From Hydrogenophaga sp. (lineage in GTDB: Bacteria > Pseudomonadota > Gammaproteobacteria > Burkholderiales > Burkholderiaceae_C), in assembly GCF_030158645.1 (NCBI RefSeq), contig NZ_JAOASO010000089.1, positions 84,056 through 148,055 of the forward strand: DNA of 64,000 nucleotides, given 5' to 3'. Below are positions 56,787-64,000 of the stretch, piece after piece. How positions within the stretch are numbered: position 1 is the stretch's first letter; each line of letters opens with the position of its first letter. Under the pieces are notes generated by a model, which had not been told where the DNA came from, ran no database searches, and worked only from the letters and a program-made list of their open reading frames with translations. The position numbers were made by a program, and so were the translations under genes.

Positions 56787-57881
56787 TCACTGTTTGGGTG
56801 CTTCGGCGGCCGGGGCAGCCGCTGCGTCGGGCGCGGCCGGGGCCGCCGCCGTGTAGGGCCGGTAGGCAGCGAGTTCCGGGTGGTCCTTGAGCATGGGCGC
56901 ACCCAGCAGGGGCTTGTAGGCACCCTGGTGGCAGGTGGCGCAGTTCATCTTGGCCACGTCGCCGAGTTCGCCCTTGCGGTTGCTCGGGAAGACATCGGTC
57001 AGCGGCTCCATGTAGGCCAGGTTCAGGTCGCGCGCCATGCGGATGCCGTGCCAGGCCGTCACGCGCTGGGTCGGCGCACCGTCCCACTTGCCGAAGTTCT
57101 GCGTGTTGTGGCAGTAGGTGCAGTTCACGCCCAGCGAGGCCGACATGTGCGTCATGAGCGCGTAGGTTTTCTCGGTGCGCTGGATGCTTTCGCCTTGGCC
57201 CCCGCTGGTGGGCAAGGCCTTGGTGGCGTTGACGCGGATCGGCTCGTCTTTGAGCAGGTAGGGGGTGAACGGGTCGTAGGGCAGCGAGGCCAGCTTCACG
57301 CTGTCGGCCGGCGTGTTCTGTCCGGTCTTGTTGCCCATGAAGTTCGAGCCCTGGGGCTGGCTGTCGGCGGTGAACCAGATCTCCTTGGGCACCGGGTTGC
57401 CGCGGTGGCAGGTGTAGCAGGTCACACCGGTCTCGGCCACGTGGGTTTTCCAGTCGGTGTTGATGTGCTGCGTCATCTGCACCATGCGACGCGCCACCAC
57501 CTTGGTGTAGAGGCTGTCGTCGGCGAAGTTGGCACCGTTGTGGCAGTAGTTGCAGCCCTGCTCGGGTGCCACCCAGGCCGTCATGTTGACCATGAGGCGG
57601 GTGAACTCGCCCACGCTCAGGTCGCCCAGCACCTTCACGTTCTGGTAGATCTGTCCGGCCTTGGGGCCGTCGGCGCTGGCTGCGGGAGAAGCCTCAGGCA
57701 CCTGGTTGGCCGCGAGCACATCGGCCTGTATGCGCGGGTTGACCACCTGGACCATGCCGGTGCCCCGGTAGCCGTTTTGCGTGGACTCCATGGGCGGGCG
57801 CTCGCAGCCGCTGAGCAGCACCAGTGTGCCCAGGGCCAGTGCACCCAGCCAGGTGCGGTGTTTGAAGGTGGGTGTTTTCAT
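56787..57881 (-). CDS. pufC: Tetraheme reaction-centre cytochrome c subunit PufC
   Basis: A 364-residue lipoprotein (lipobox LLSGC, Cys 26) with four haem sites: CNYCH (110-114), CYTCH (155-159), CTYCH (254-258) and CATCH (314-318). It re-reduces the photo-oxidised special pair from the periplasm. The C-terminus adds an Ala/Pro-rich tail (about residues 335-364). The ATG shares one base with the pufM stop, so translation is coupled. Presence of PufC and absence of pufX downstream fit the betaproteobacterial reaction-centre type. Confidence 0.95.
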   Translation of the reverse strand: MKTPTFKHRTWLGALALGTLVLLSGCERPPMESTQNGYRGTGMVQVVNPRIQADVLAANQVPEASPAASADGPKAGQIYQNVKVLGDLSVGEFTRLMVNMTAWVAPEQGCNYCHNGANFADDSLYTKVVARRMVQMTQHINTDWKTHVAETGVTCYTCHRGNPVPKEIWFTADSQPQGSNFMGNKTGQNTPADSVKLASLPYDPFTPYLLKDEPIRVNATKALPTSGGQGESIQRTEKTYALMTHMSASLGVNCTYCHNTQNFGKWDGAPTQRVTAWHGIRMARDLNLAYMEPLTDVFPSNRKGELGDVAKMNCATCHQGAYKPLLGAPMLKDHPELAAYRPYTAAAPAAPDAAAAPAAEAPKQ

Positions 57882-58855
57882 CACTTGGCTCCTGGTGCAA
57901 GCGCCGGGTCCATCACGGCGGGAAAGACATCGGGGTAGGGCGGTGCCACACCGTGCTTGATCGCCCAGAGGTACCAGTTGTCCACCACGGTGCCGGTCAG
58001 CAGGATGCCGATGCCACCCACCAGCGGGCACAGCACGGCGAACCACCAGGCCCAGCGGTGAATGGATTCCATCGTGGCGTTGAAGCCCATGGTCCAGCGC
58101 CAGAACAGGGCGGCGCGTTCGCTGGCCGTGCCGCGGTCCACGATCTGCTCGATCTCGCGTTCACCACCGAAGCGGCTCACCGCCAGGATGGTCGCGCCGT
58201 GCATGGCAAACAGCAGCGTGGAGCCGTAGAGGAAGGCGATCGAGAGCGCGTGGAAGGGGTTGTAGAAGAGGTTGCCGTAGCGCAGCGAGAAGGCGGCCGT
58301 CCAGTCGAGGTGGGGGAAGATGCCGAAGGGCACCGCCTCGCTCCACGAACCCATGAGCACCGGGCGGATCAGACCGAGCACCAGGAAGAGCCAGATGGCT
58401 GCGGCAAACGCCCAGGCCACGTGGGTGCCCATGCCCAGGGCGCGTGCGCGGCGGTAGGTGCGGGCCCACCACAGGATCACCGAGACCGTGAGGAACATGC
58501 CGGAGATCTGCCACCACCCGCCTTCGTTGAGCGGCGCCAGTCCGAGTCCGGCGCCGGCCGCTGGTGGCTCCAGCGAGAGCCAGAACAGCTGGCGCACGAA
58601 CTGGATCGGGTCCCAGTTCACCGAGGCCAGCATGTTCAGACCCATGATGTTGATCGACAGGATGCCGAAGAACAGCGCGGCCACACCAAGTGTGCCGAGG
58701 TAGACGGGGCCGATCTGCGCGTTGCCGAAGCGGCCCAGCAGATGGAAGATGTACGGCTTGTCGCCGATGCGGGGGTCCTGCCCGTGGCCGAGCTCGACGC
58801 CGTGGTGCACCGGGCCTGTGGCCTGCACCGTTGTGAAGAGGTTTTGGTATTGCAT
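57881..58855 (-). CDS. pufM: Photosynthetic reaction centre M subunit
   Basis: A 324-residue five-helix protein. Characteristic blocks are [21 protein letters not shown] near the start, the Tyr/His-rich [23 protein letters not shown] segment (about residue 185) holding the special-pair ligand His, and [18 protein letters not shown] with the Glu that binds the non-haem iron. It holds bacteriochlorophyll, bacteriopheophytin and quinone A with PufL. The gene lies 29 bp after pufL. Confidence 0.96.
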   Translation of the reverse strand: MQYQNLFTTVQATGPVHHGVELGHGQDPRIGDKPYIFHLLGRFGNAQIGPVYLGTLGVAALFFGILSINIMGLNMLASVNWDPIQFVRQLFWLSLEPPAAGAGLGLAPLNEGGWWQISGMFLTVSVILWWARTYRRARALGMGTHVAWAFAAAIWLFLVLGLIRPVLMGSWSEAVPFGIFPHLDWTAAFSLRYGNLFYNPFHALSIAFLYGSTLLFAMHGATILAVSRFGGEREIEQIVDRGTASERAALFWRWTMGFNATMESIHRWAWWFAVLCPLVGGIGILLTGTVVDNWYLWAIKHGVAPPYPDVFPAVMDPALAPGAK

Positions 58856-58884
58856 GGTGTGCTCCTGTTCTTTTGTTCAGATGC

Positions 58885-59709
58885 TCAGGACCAGATCGGC
58901 AGGTTCAGCCACCAGCCCCACCATTCGGGCCAGCCGCGGCTCCAGAACGGTCCGCTGATCACGATGCACAGGGCGCTGAACAGCACGGCAGCCAGCGCCA
59001 GGAACAGGCCCAGGCGGTGGATGCCCAGGGTGCCGATGGAGTAGCCGATGGTGTCGCGGAAGAAGGTGTCTTCGTGCTCGGGCGCCTTGACCTTTTCACC
59101 CGCGGCCGGGTTGGTGGCCGAGAGGATCAGCGAGCCGTGCAGCGACAGCGCGAAGGTGGTGGCGAAGAAGAAGCTCACCGCCAGCATGTGCGCCGGGTTG
59201 TAGTGGAAGTGCAGGTACTGGTAGCCCACGTTGGACACCCAGTCGAGGTGGCTGAAGATGCCGTAGGGGAAACCGTGTCCCCAGGCGCCCAGCAACACCG
59301 GGCGGATCACCACCAGGGTCACATACGCCAGGATGGCCACGCCGAAGGCAAAGGGCACGTGGTAGCCCATGCCCAGCTTGCGGCAGATTTCGATCTCTCG
59401 CATCATCCAGGAGCCGAAGGCACCGATCGCACAGACCGTGATCAGCTGCCACAGGCCGCCTTCCATCATCGGCGCGAAACGCAGGCCGTAGGAGAGGTCG
59501 GGGGGCGCAATGCTGATTTGCCAGAGATTCCAGGTGGGCCCTTGCGAGGCACCCCAGAGGATCATGGCCGTGCCCAGGATCGTGAAGAACAGGGTGGTGA
59601 CACCGAAAAATCCGACGTAGAAGGGACCCACCCAGAAATCGAACAGGTCGCCGCCAACCAGTGTTCCGCCTCGAACCCGGTATTTCTTTTCAAAGTTGAG
59701 CATGGCCAT
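58885..59709 (-). CDS. pufL: Photosynthetic reaction centre L subunit
   Basis: This 274-residue five-helix protein begins [20 protein letters not shown], the usual PufL N-terminus, behind an AGGAGGG site. Helix D and the special-pair region are [23 protein letters not shown] (about residue 170) and the quinone-B pocket is [19 protein letters not shown]. The longer open frame upstream (to 59784) is rejected because it includes the ribosome site and part of the intercistronic hairpin. Confidence 0.96.
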   Translation of the reverse strand: MAMLNFEKKYRVRGGTLVGGDLFDFWVGPFYVGFFGVTTLFFTILGTAMILWGASQGPTWNLWQISIAPPDLSYGLRFAPMMEGGLWQLITVCAIGAFGSWMMREIEICRKLGMGYHVPFAFGVAILAYVTLVVIRPVLLGAWGHGFPYGIFSHLDWVSNVGYQYLHFHYNPAHMLAVSFFFATTFALSLHGSLILSATNPAAGEKVKAPEHEDTFFRDTIGYSIGTLGIHRLGLFLALAAVLFSALCIVISGPFWSRGWPEWWGWWLNLPIWS

Positions 59710-59774
59710 GGTGCGGCCCTCCTGTCTCAGGTGGTTTGGACTTCTGACGTCTTTGCAAATGGGGGAGGGGAGCA

Positions 59775-59807
59775 GATGCTGCACTGGCCCACGCCAGTTT
59801 CAGCACC
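59775..59807 (-). other. Intercistronic hairpin between pufA and pufL
   Basis: On the mRNA, GGTGCTG (59807-59801) and ACTGG (59798-59794) pair with CCAGT (59787-59783) and CAGCATC (59781-59775), leaving an AA/G internal loop and a six-base loop. In Rhodobacter a hairpin at this position protects the pufBA part of the transcript from decay, giving excess antenna over reaction centre. The same role is likely here. Confidence 0.75.
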
Positions 59808-59825
59808 TGCACACCTCGAACGAAG

Positions 59826-60017
59826 TCAGGACTTCGCTGCGGGGGTGGCCGCCGGCATGCTTTGCGCGGTCGGTGCGGCGGTCTTGGGGCCGTCCAGCCA
59901 GTTGAACTTGTTCGTGCTCAGCAGGATGAGGTGAATCATCGCAGCCAGAGCAAAGAGGAAAACGCCCTGCGCAACCATGGTGCGGACAGGATCGAAAAGG
60001 CGCCAGATTCTCCACAT
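59826..60017 (-). CDS. pufA: Light-harvesting complex 1 alpha chain
   Basis: A 63-residue LH1 alpha polypeptide, [20 protein letters not shown] at the start, with the bacteriochlorophyll-ligand His in [19 protein letters not shown] (about residue 29). A Pro/Ala-rich C-terminal extension of about 20 residues follows WLDG. AGGAG precedes the start by 9 bp. Unusually, the gene upstream is not pufB but a 74-codon ORF ending 17 bp before it. Confidence 0.94.
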   Translation of the reverse strand: MWRIWRLFDPVRTMVAQGVFLFALAAMIHLILLSTNKFNWLDGPKTAAPTAQSMPAATPAAKS

Positions 60018-60034
60018 GATGGGATCTCCTAATT

Positions 60035-60259
60035 TCAAATGATGTGAGACATGAAGGTGTAGACCGCGGCATGCACGCCCGAGAAGATGCTGGTCTTGTG
60101 CTCCGCGCCAGGCAGCCAGAACTGCCAGTGCATGCCGACCAGTTGGCCCAGTACGGCAAGCGACAGCAGGAGCAGGAAGCAGGGGGCAAAGATCAGGACA
60201 AACGAAAGCTTGTCACCGCTCAGGGAAGGCTTATGGGCTTCATAAGACATATCGTTCAT
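60035..60259 (-). CDS. Unassigned 74-residue membrane protein between pufB and pufA
   Basis: The ORF has a GAAAGGA ribosome site 9 bp before its ATG and sits 36 bp after pufB and 17 bp before pufA. The protein has a polar N-terminus (1-17), one membrane helix (about 18-43, [19 protein letters not shown]), a Trp-rich interface ([11 protein letters not shown], 44-54) and an amphipathic C-terminal stretch ([15 protein letters not shown]). His residues at 44, 54, 63 and 72 could bind pigment. Length and single-helix form recall PufQ of Rhodobacter (also about 74 residues, encoded before pufB), but the PufQ C-terminal motif is absent and the position differs. It may be an assembly factor or an extra RC-LH1 subunit. 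I do not recognise it with certainty. Confidence 0.8.
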   Translation of the reverse strand: MNDMSYEAHKPSLSGDKLSFVLIFAPCFLLLLSLAVLGQLVGMHWQFWLPGAEHKTSIFSGVHAAVYTFMSHII

Positions 60260-60295
60260 GGCAGTTGTCCTTTCACGAAAAGTTAGCCGTGTGGG

Positions 60296-60439
60296 TCAGA
60301 GCCAGGGCCGCCAGAACCACACCAGCAAATGGGCGACAACGGCGATGGCCGTGAACCCAATGAAGCCTTGGATGTAGTACTGGTGGAACTCCTGAGCTTC
60401 ATCGTCCGTCAGGCCGGAAACAGATGTCCGTGTCGACAT
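60296..60439 (-). CDS. pufB: Light-harvesting complex 1 beta chain
   Basis: This 47-residue LH1 beta polypeptide reads [20 protein letters not shown] at residues 10-29, then [14 protein letters not shown] to the end. The His in VVAHLL (residue 37) is the bacteriochlorophyll ligand and the first His (19) is the conserved interface His. AAAAGGAG stands 7 bp before the ATG. It is too short for usual length filters but unmistakable. It is the first structural gene of the puf part of the superoperon. Confidence 0.95.
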   Translation of the reverse strand: MSTRTSVSGLTDDEAQEFHQYYIQGFIGFTAIAVVAHLLVWFWRPWL

Positions 60440-60452
60440 GGGATGCTCCTTT

Positions 60453-60575
60453 TCAATGTGGCCGTGAGGCCATCGATGCGCCCAGCCCGCGCACCATGGG
60501 CAGCTGCAGCGACATGCCGCAACGTGAGGTTGACCCGACGCAAGCGCCGTGGTCGAAGAGTGAAAAACGGGTCAT
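60453..60575 (-). CDS. Putative 40-codon leader ORF between bchZ and pufB
   Basis: An ORF of 40 codons opens with an ATG that overlaps the bchZ stop (ATGA) and closes 13 bp before the pufB start, just ahead of the pufB ribosome site. Its product ([10 protein letters not shown] at the start, MASRPH at the end) has no recognisable domain and mediocre coding character. The last codons overlap a hairpin, TGGCC-GTGA-GGCCA (60459-60472). In Rhodobacter sphaeroides a short ORF, pufK, precedes pufB and affects its translation; this could be a positional analogue. Translation is unproven. Confidence 0.4.
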   Translation of the reverse strand: MTRFSLFDHGACVGSTSRCGMSLQLPMVRGLGASMASRPH

Positions 60576-62053
60576 GCAAATTCCCCCAGGCCCATCGACT
60601 GGCCAGCGGTGTTCACATGCGATTCATTGACAGCGGCTTCGCCGCTTTCGCGCGCCTGGCGCTCGGCCTCGTCGCGCAGCCGCTTGGCGGCCGAAATCTG
60701 GACCAACACCGGCTGGTTGGAAATGAGCGCGTGCAGCCGGGCCTGGGCCTTGTCGTCCCAGGGCGTTGAAAGACCGGCCACTTCGCCGCGTGCCAGCGTG
60801 GGGTCGACCTTGTCCATGTCGGTGCCCAGCGGCAGGATGTGGAACAGCGCGTCGAACAGCGAGTTGCACACCTCTTGAATGAGGTAGGTGGCGCCGCTGT
60901 AGCCCATGAACGGCGTGCCGGTGTGGCGGCGGATGATGGCGCCCGGGAACGAGGCCGGGATGTAGGTCGCCTTCATTGGCCCCTGGCTGCCGGCCTCGGC
61001 GAGGTACATGCGTTCGTTGTAGCTGCCGAAGAGGATCAGCGGCATCTGGGTGCGCACCAGCTCGCGCACCGCGGCGTTGTCGGTTTTTTCGCCGGCCTTG
61101 CGGGAAACGGCGAACTTGCAGGGCATGCCCATCTCGGTTTCCAGGAAGTGCTGGATGCCGCGCGCATAGGTTTCACCCGCCACCACCGCGAAGCTGGCGG
61201 TGGCGAAGAAGTCTTGCGTCACCGAGCGCCACAGGTCCCACACCGGCTTGATGGTGGTGTGCTTCTCGCGCTCGATGAAGGGTTCCGGGTCCAGGCCCAG
61301 CAGCTCGCCCAGCGTGCGCAGGAATTTGGTGGTGCTGTGCAGGCCGATGGGGGCTTGCAAATAGGGCCGGTCCAGCGCTTCGCAGAGCATGCGGCCGAAC
61401 TCGCGGTACATGCAGATGTTCACGTCGGCTTCGACCAGGCGCGACACTTCGGAGAGGTGGCTGCCCAGCGGGAAGACCATGTTGATGTCGGCGCCGATGC
61501 CCTGCACCAGGCGGCGAATCTCGGCCAGGTCGCTCGGGCTGTTGAAGGTGCCGTAGCTCGGGCCGATGATGTTCACGCGCGGTTTTTCGCCGGCAGGGCG
61601 CTCGGCAAAGGGCTTGCGGGCCGGCACCTTCTTCATGCCGTATTCGCTCCAGAGCCAGAACATCGCGCGGTTGGCGCATTGCCACTGGTCTTCGTCGATG
61701 GTGCGCGGCAGAAAGCGCATGAGGTTGGTGCCCTCGGGCGTCACACCGCCACCGATCATTTCGGCGATCGAGCCGGTGACCACCACGGCGGGCAGCTCGG
61801 GGTCGAGCACCGCGTGCGCGCGTTTCATCGAGCCCTCGGTGCCTTCGCGGCCCAGCTGTTCTTCGGCCAGGCCGGTCACCACGATGGGGAGCTCGTGCGG
61901 GGGCAGCGCGTCGGTGTAGTGCAGCACCGAGGTGACGGGGAGGTTCTCGCAGCCCACCGGGCCATCAATGACCACCTGGAGGCCCTTGATGGCGGTGAAC
62001 ACATAGACGGCACCCCAGTAGCCGCCCGCGCGATCGTGGTCGAGTACCAACAT
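60572..62053 (-). CDS. bchZ: Chlorophyllide a reductase subunit Z
   Basis: A 493-residue nitrogenase-like protein, the beta-type half of the catalytic BchYZ component of chlorophyllide a oxidoreductase, which makes the bacteriochlorin ring. The start [19 protein letters not shown] and the block [20 protein letters not shown] hold a Cys that helps bind the iron-sulfur cluster; [20 protein letters not shown] is a further signature. Its ATG overlaps the bchY stop (TGATG). It reads into the pufB leader region. Confidence 0.94.
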   Translation of the reverse strand: MLVLDHDRAGGYWGAVYVFTAIKGLQVVIDGPVGCENLPVTSVLHYTDALPPHELPIVVTGLAEEQLGREGTEGSMKRAHAVLDPELPAVVVTGSIAEMIGGGVTPEGTNLMRFLPRTIDEDQWQCANRAMFWLWSEYGMKKVPARKPFAERPAGEKPRVNIIGPSYGTFNSPSDLAEIRRLVQGIGADINMVFPLGSHLSEVSRLVEADVNICMYREFGRMLCEALDRPYLQAPIGLHSTTKFLRTLGELLGLDPEPFIEREKHTTIKPVWDLWRSVTQDFFATASFAVVAGETYARGIQHFLETEMGMPCKFAVSRKAGEKTDNAAVRELVRTQMPLILFGSYNERMYLAEAGSQGPMKATYIPASFPGAIIRRHTGTPFMGYSGATYLIQEVCNSLFDALFHILPLGTDMDKVDPTLARGEVAGLSTPWDDKAQARLHALISNQPVLVQISAAKRLRDEAERQARESGEAAVNESHVNTAGQSMGLGEFA

Positions 62054-63597
62054 CAGCCCATCTCCTCGGCTTTGCGCTTCTTCGCCTGCTTGTCCAGCTG
62101 GCGGCGCTGTTCCTTGCGGAAGTCCGGATAGTCTTTCGGCACGTCTTCCCAGACACCGGCTTTGTCGCCGTTGCCCACGCTGCCGAAAAAGTCCTTCATC
62201 TGGTCGAAGCGGTGCTGGTTGCCCATGGCGGCGTTGATCACCTGGATCAGCGAGCCGGCACCGGCCACGCCCATCAGCGGGCGGGCAGAAATCAGGTTGG
62301 TGTAGTAGAGCGACGGGATGCTGGCTTCCTTGGCCGCTTGCACGACCGGCGTGGTGCCGATGGCCAGCTGTGGCTGGTACTCGCGCATGGCGTCCAGGTC
62401 GTTTTCCAGCGAGGCGCGGAACTGCACCTGCACGCCTTTGGACTTGAGCCACGCGGCGTCGTGGGCATTCCACGGCGTGGCCGGGCAGGCCGAGCCCACG
62501 TAGCGCAGATCGGCGCCACATTCCACCAGCAGGCGGCCCACCAGCAGTTCGGAGCCTTCGTAGCCGCTGAGCGTGATGCGGCCGTTGATCTTCTGTTGCG
62601 ACAGCACGCCGCGGATGGCGGCCAGCGTGGCGTTGCGCGCCACGTCGATCTGCGCCTGCGCCACACCGGTGGCCTGGCCGATGGCACCCAGCCAGTCGTG
62701 CGTGCCGTCCACACCCACCGGGGCGGAGCCCACGATCGTGCGGCCAGCGGCTTCAAATTCACGGATGCTGGCCGTGTAGAAGGGGTGGATGGCGGCCACG
62801 GCCACGCTGTCGAGCGCGGTGTAGAGCTCGCGCCATTCGCGGGTGGGGGCCACCGTGCCGACCGCCAGGCCCATGGGCGCGATCATCTGCGCGATCAGCA
62901 TCGGGTCGGCCGGGAACATCTCGCCGAGCAGCGTGATGGTGGGCTTGTCGCTGCGCGCCTGGCGAGGGGCGGGCACCGGGCCGGCCATGATTTCGCTGCG
63001 GGCGTACTTCAGCATGGCGCCGGTCAGCACGTCTTTCGCTTCTGCATGCGTCGGCACGCCGAAGCCCGGCACGTCGATGCCGATGATGCGCACGCCGTTG
63101 ATGGCCTTGGGCAGGATCTGCAGCGGCACACCGCTGGCCGTGGGCACGCACAGGTTGATGATGACGATGGCGTCCAGCTTCTCGGGATCGGCCTGGGCGT
63201 GCACCGCTTCGCTGATGTCCTCGAACAGCTTGCCGGTCACCAGCGATTCGCTGTTGAAGGGCACATAACCCACGCTGCGGCGAGCGCCGTAGAAGTGGCT
63301 GGTGAAGGTGAGGCCGTACACGCAGCAGGCCGAGCCGCTGAGGATGGTGGCGGTGCGCCGCATGCGCAGGCCCACCCGCAGCGAACCGAAGGCCGGGCAC
63401 ATGCTTTGTGGCTGGTCGTGCGGGCCGGCGTTTTCGCGCTGGGGGTAGTCGGCGGCGTACTGCGCCAGGATCTCGCTCTTGCCGGCCGACTTGGCCGCGG
63501 CCAGAAGCGTCTCGCCGCCGGCGTGGCAACCCATGCCATCGCCTTCGATGGCGGTGGTGGCCTTCGCGGGGATGATGGGGATGGTGGTGCCGCTCAT
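62053..63597 (-). CDS. bchY: Chlorophyllide a reductase subunit Y
   Basis: This 514-residue nitrogenase alpha-like subunit has [20 protein letters not shown] and [20 protein letters not shown] near residues 70-110, where Cys residues bind the shared iron-sulfur cluster with Bch[13 protein letters not shown] and [18 protein letters not shown] lie in the C-terminal half. The start at 63597 ([12 protein letters not shown]) is preferred to one 24 bp upstream that would overlap bchX. It begins 4 bp after the bchX stop. Confidence 0.94.
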   Translation of the reverse strand: MSGTTIPIIPAKATTAIEGDGMGCHAGGETLLAAAKSAGKSEILAQYAADYPQRENAGPHDQPQSMCPAFGSLRVGLRMRRTATILSGSACCVYGLTFTSHFYGARRSVGYVPFNSESLVTGKLFEDISEAVHAQADPEKLDAIVIINLCVPTASGVPLQILPKAINGVRIIGIDVPGFGVPTHAEAKDVLTGAMLKYARSEIMAGPVPAPRQARSDKPTITLLGEMFPADPMLIAQMIAPMGLAVGTVAPTREWRELYTALDSVAVAAIHPFYTASIREFEAAGRTIVGSAPVGVDGTHDWLGAIGQATGVAQAQIDVARNATLAAIRGVLSQQKINGRITLSGYEGSELLVGRLLVECGADLRYVGSACPATPWNAHDAAWLKSKGVQVQFRASLENDLDAMREYQPQLAIGTTPVVQAAKEASIPSLYYTNLISARPLMGVAGAGSLIQVINAAMGNQHRFDQMKDFFGSVGNGDKAGVWEDVPKDYPDFRKEQRRQLDKQAKKRKAEEMG

Positions 63598-63601
63598 GGC
63601 T

Positions 63602-64000
63602 TCAGACCTCGTCGTACACAACTTCGAGGGTGGGCTTGCTGGTGTCGGTCTTGCCGCACATGTCGAACTGGGTGGCGGGCTCCAGCACCACGTCGCGGCC
63701 CACGGCCGAGGCGGAGAACAGGCCGAGCAGTTCGTCCTGCGTCATGGGCTTGGGGCGCATGGGGGTGGAGTTGCCCACGTTCTCGGCGAGCTGGGCGAAC
63801 ATGGGGCCCCACACCGATTCGGGGCGGCCGATGATTTCGTAGCTGGCGCTCTTGCGGCGGATGTCGTCGTCGGCCGGGATCACCGAGAGCACCGGGATGC
63901 CGACCGCTTCGGCAAAGTTCATCGCCTCGCCGGTGCCGTCGTCGCGGTTGATCACCATGCCGGCCACGCCGACGTTGCCGCCGAGCTTGCGGAAGTACTC
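63602..64000 (-). CDS. bchX: Chlorophyllide a reductase iron protein BchX (C-terminal part)
   Basis: The last 132 codons of bchX are present; the gene continues beyond the right edge. The visible part, from EYFRKLGGNVGVAGMVINRD to the end TLEVVYDEV, matches the C-terminal half of the nitrogenase NifH-like ATPase that feeds electrons to BchYZ. FAEAVGIPVLSVIPADDDIRR is the BchX-type segment. Being the most upstream gene seen, it shows the superoperon extends further (bchC is expected next). Confidence 0.93.
   Translation of the reverse strand, partial: EYFRKLGGNVGVAGMVINRDDGTGEAMNFAEAVGIPVLSVIPADDDIRRKSASYEIIGRPESVWGPMFAQLAENVGNSTPMRPKPMTQDELLGLFSASAVGRDVVLEPATQFDMCGKTDTSKPTLEVVYDEV

Noticed and set aside
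60035..60259. Reading the 74-codon gene as pufB
   Set aside because: A canonical 47-residue LH1 beta gene lies just upstream (60296-60439) with the expected His motifs, so this ORF is something else.

Overview
The window comes from the chromosome of a high-GC photosynthetic betaproteobacterium, most likely a Burkholderiales (Comamonadaceae-like) phototroph. The main evidence is the right end, which carries bchX-bchY-bchZ, pufB, pufA, pufL, pufM and a tetraheme pufC, followed by crtA, crtD and crtC. A bciA-type divinyl reductase lies about 13 kb away. Together these point to bacteriochlorophyll a, a type-2 reaction centre with LH1, and spheroidene/spheroidenone-type carotenoids. No rRNA, tRNA, CRISPR array or intact insertion sequence was recognised.

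Layout. 1-5.4 kb: a metal-handling block (His-tailed EamA transporter, transmembrane anchor protein, HupE/UreJ, His-rich protein, CadR/PbrR-type MerR regulator with its 19-bp-spacer promoter, CDF transporter) leading into a dsbB-dsbA pair. 5.3-12 kb: transport, regulators and esterases (MFS, LysR, MarR plus dienelactone hydrolase, tannase-family lipoprotein and AraC). 12-17.8 kb: a MOT1-like transporter, metallo-beta-lactamase, rhodanese and formylglycine-enzyme-like cluster, a thioesterase, a Crp/Fnr regulator and a glycine-zipper protein. 17.8-27.3 kb: a hydroxyacid dehydrogenase, a MacAB-like ABC exporter, a Bcr/CflA MFS, an SRAP protein, a 19-codon membrane ORF, a glycosyltransferase and a DUF2855 protein. 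27.4-30.6 kb: an envelope module (very long TonB/TolA-like protein, OmpA lipoprotein, FecR protein). 30.9-36.2 kb: a LexA-boxed imuA-imuB-dnaE2 mutagenesis operon, with a repeat-derived insertion in dnaE2. 36.2-38.3 kb: an AbiE-type toxin-antitoxin pair with a 19-bp perfect inverted repeat, then an EVE-domain protein. 38.3-42.7 kb: chemotaxis genes (MCP, CheW), bciA and a Nudix hydrolase. 42.7-46.4 kb: a lower-GC, gene-poor stretch with an SMR pump and a Tat-exported amidohydrolase. 46.4-53.6 kb: a PQQ sugar dehydrogenase, a c-type cytochrome, a DUF4331/lipoprotein/DUF4198/hydrolase cluster and a PEP-CTERM protein. 53.6-64 kb: the photosynthesis superoperon, all on the minus strand.

The photosynthesis genes read 5'->3' on the minus strand as bchX, bchY, bchZ, a 40-codon overlapping ORF, pufB, an unassigned 74-residue membrane protein, pufA, an intercistronic hairpin, pufL, pufM, pufC, crtA, crtD, crtC. 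Spacings are short and several genes overlap. The 74-residue protein wedged between the two LH1 antenna genes, and the leader ORF coupled to the bchZ stop, are the most unusual items in the window.
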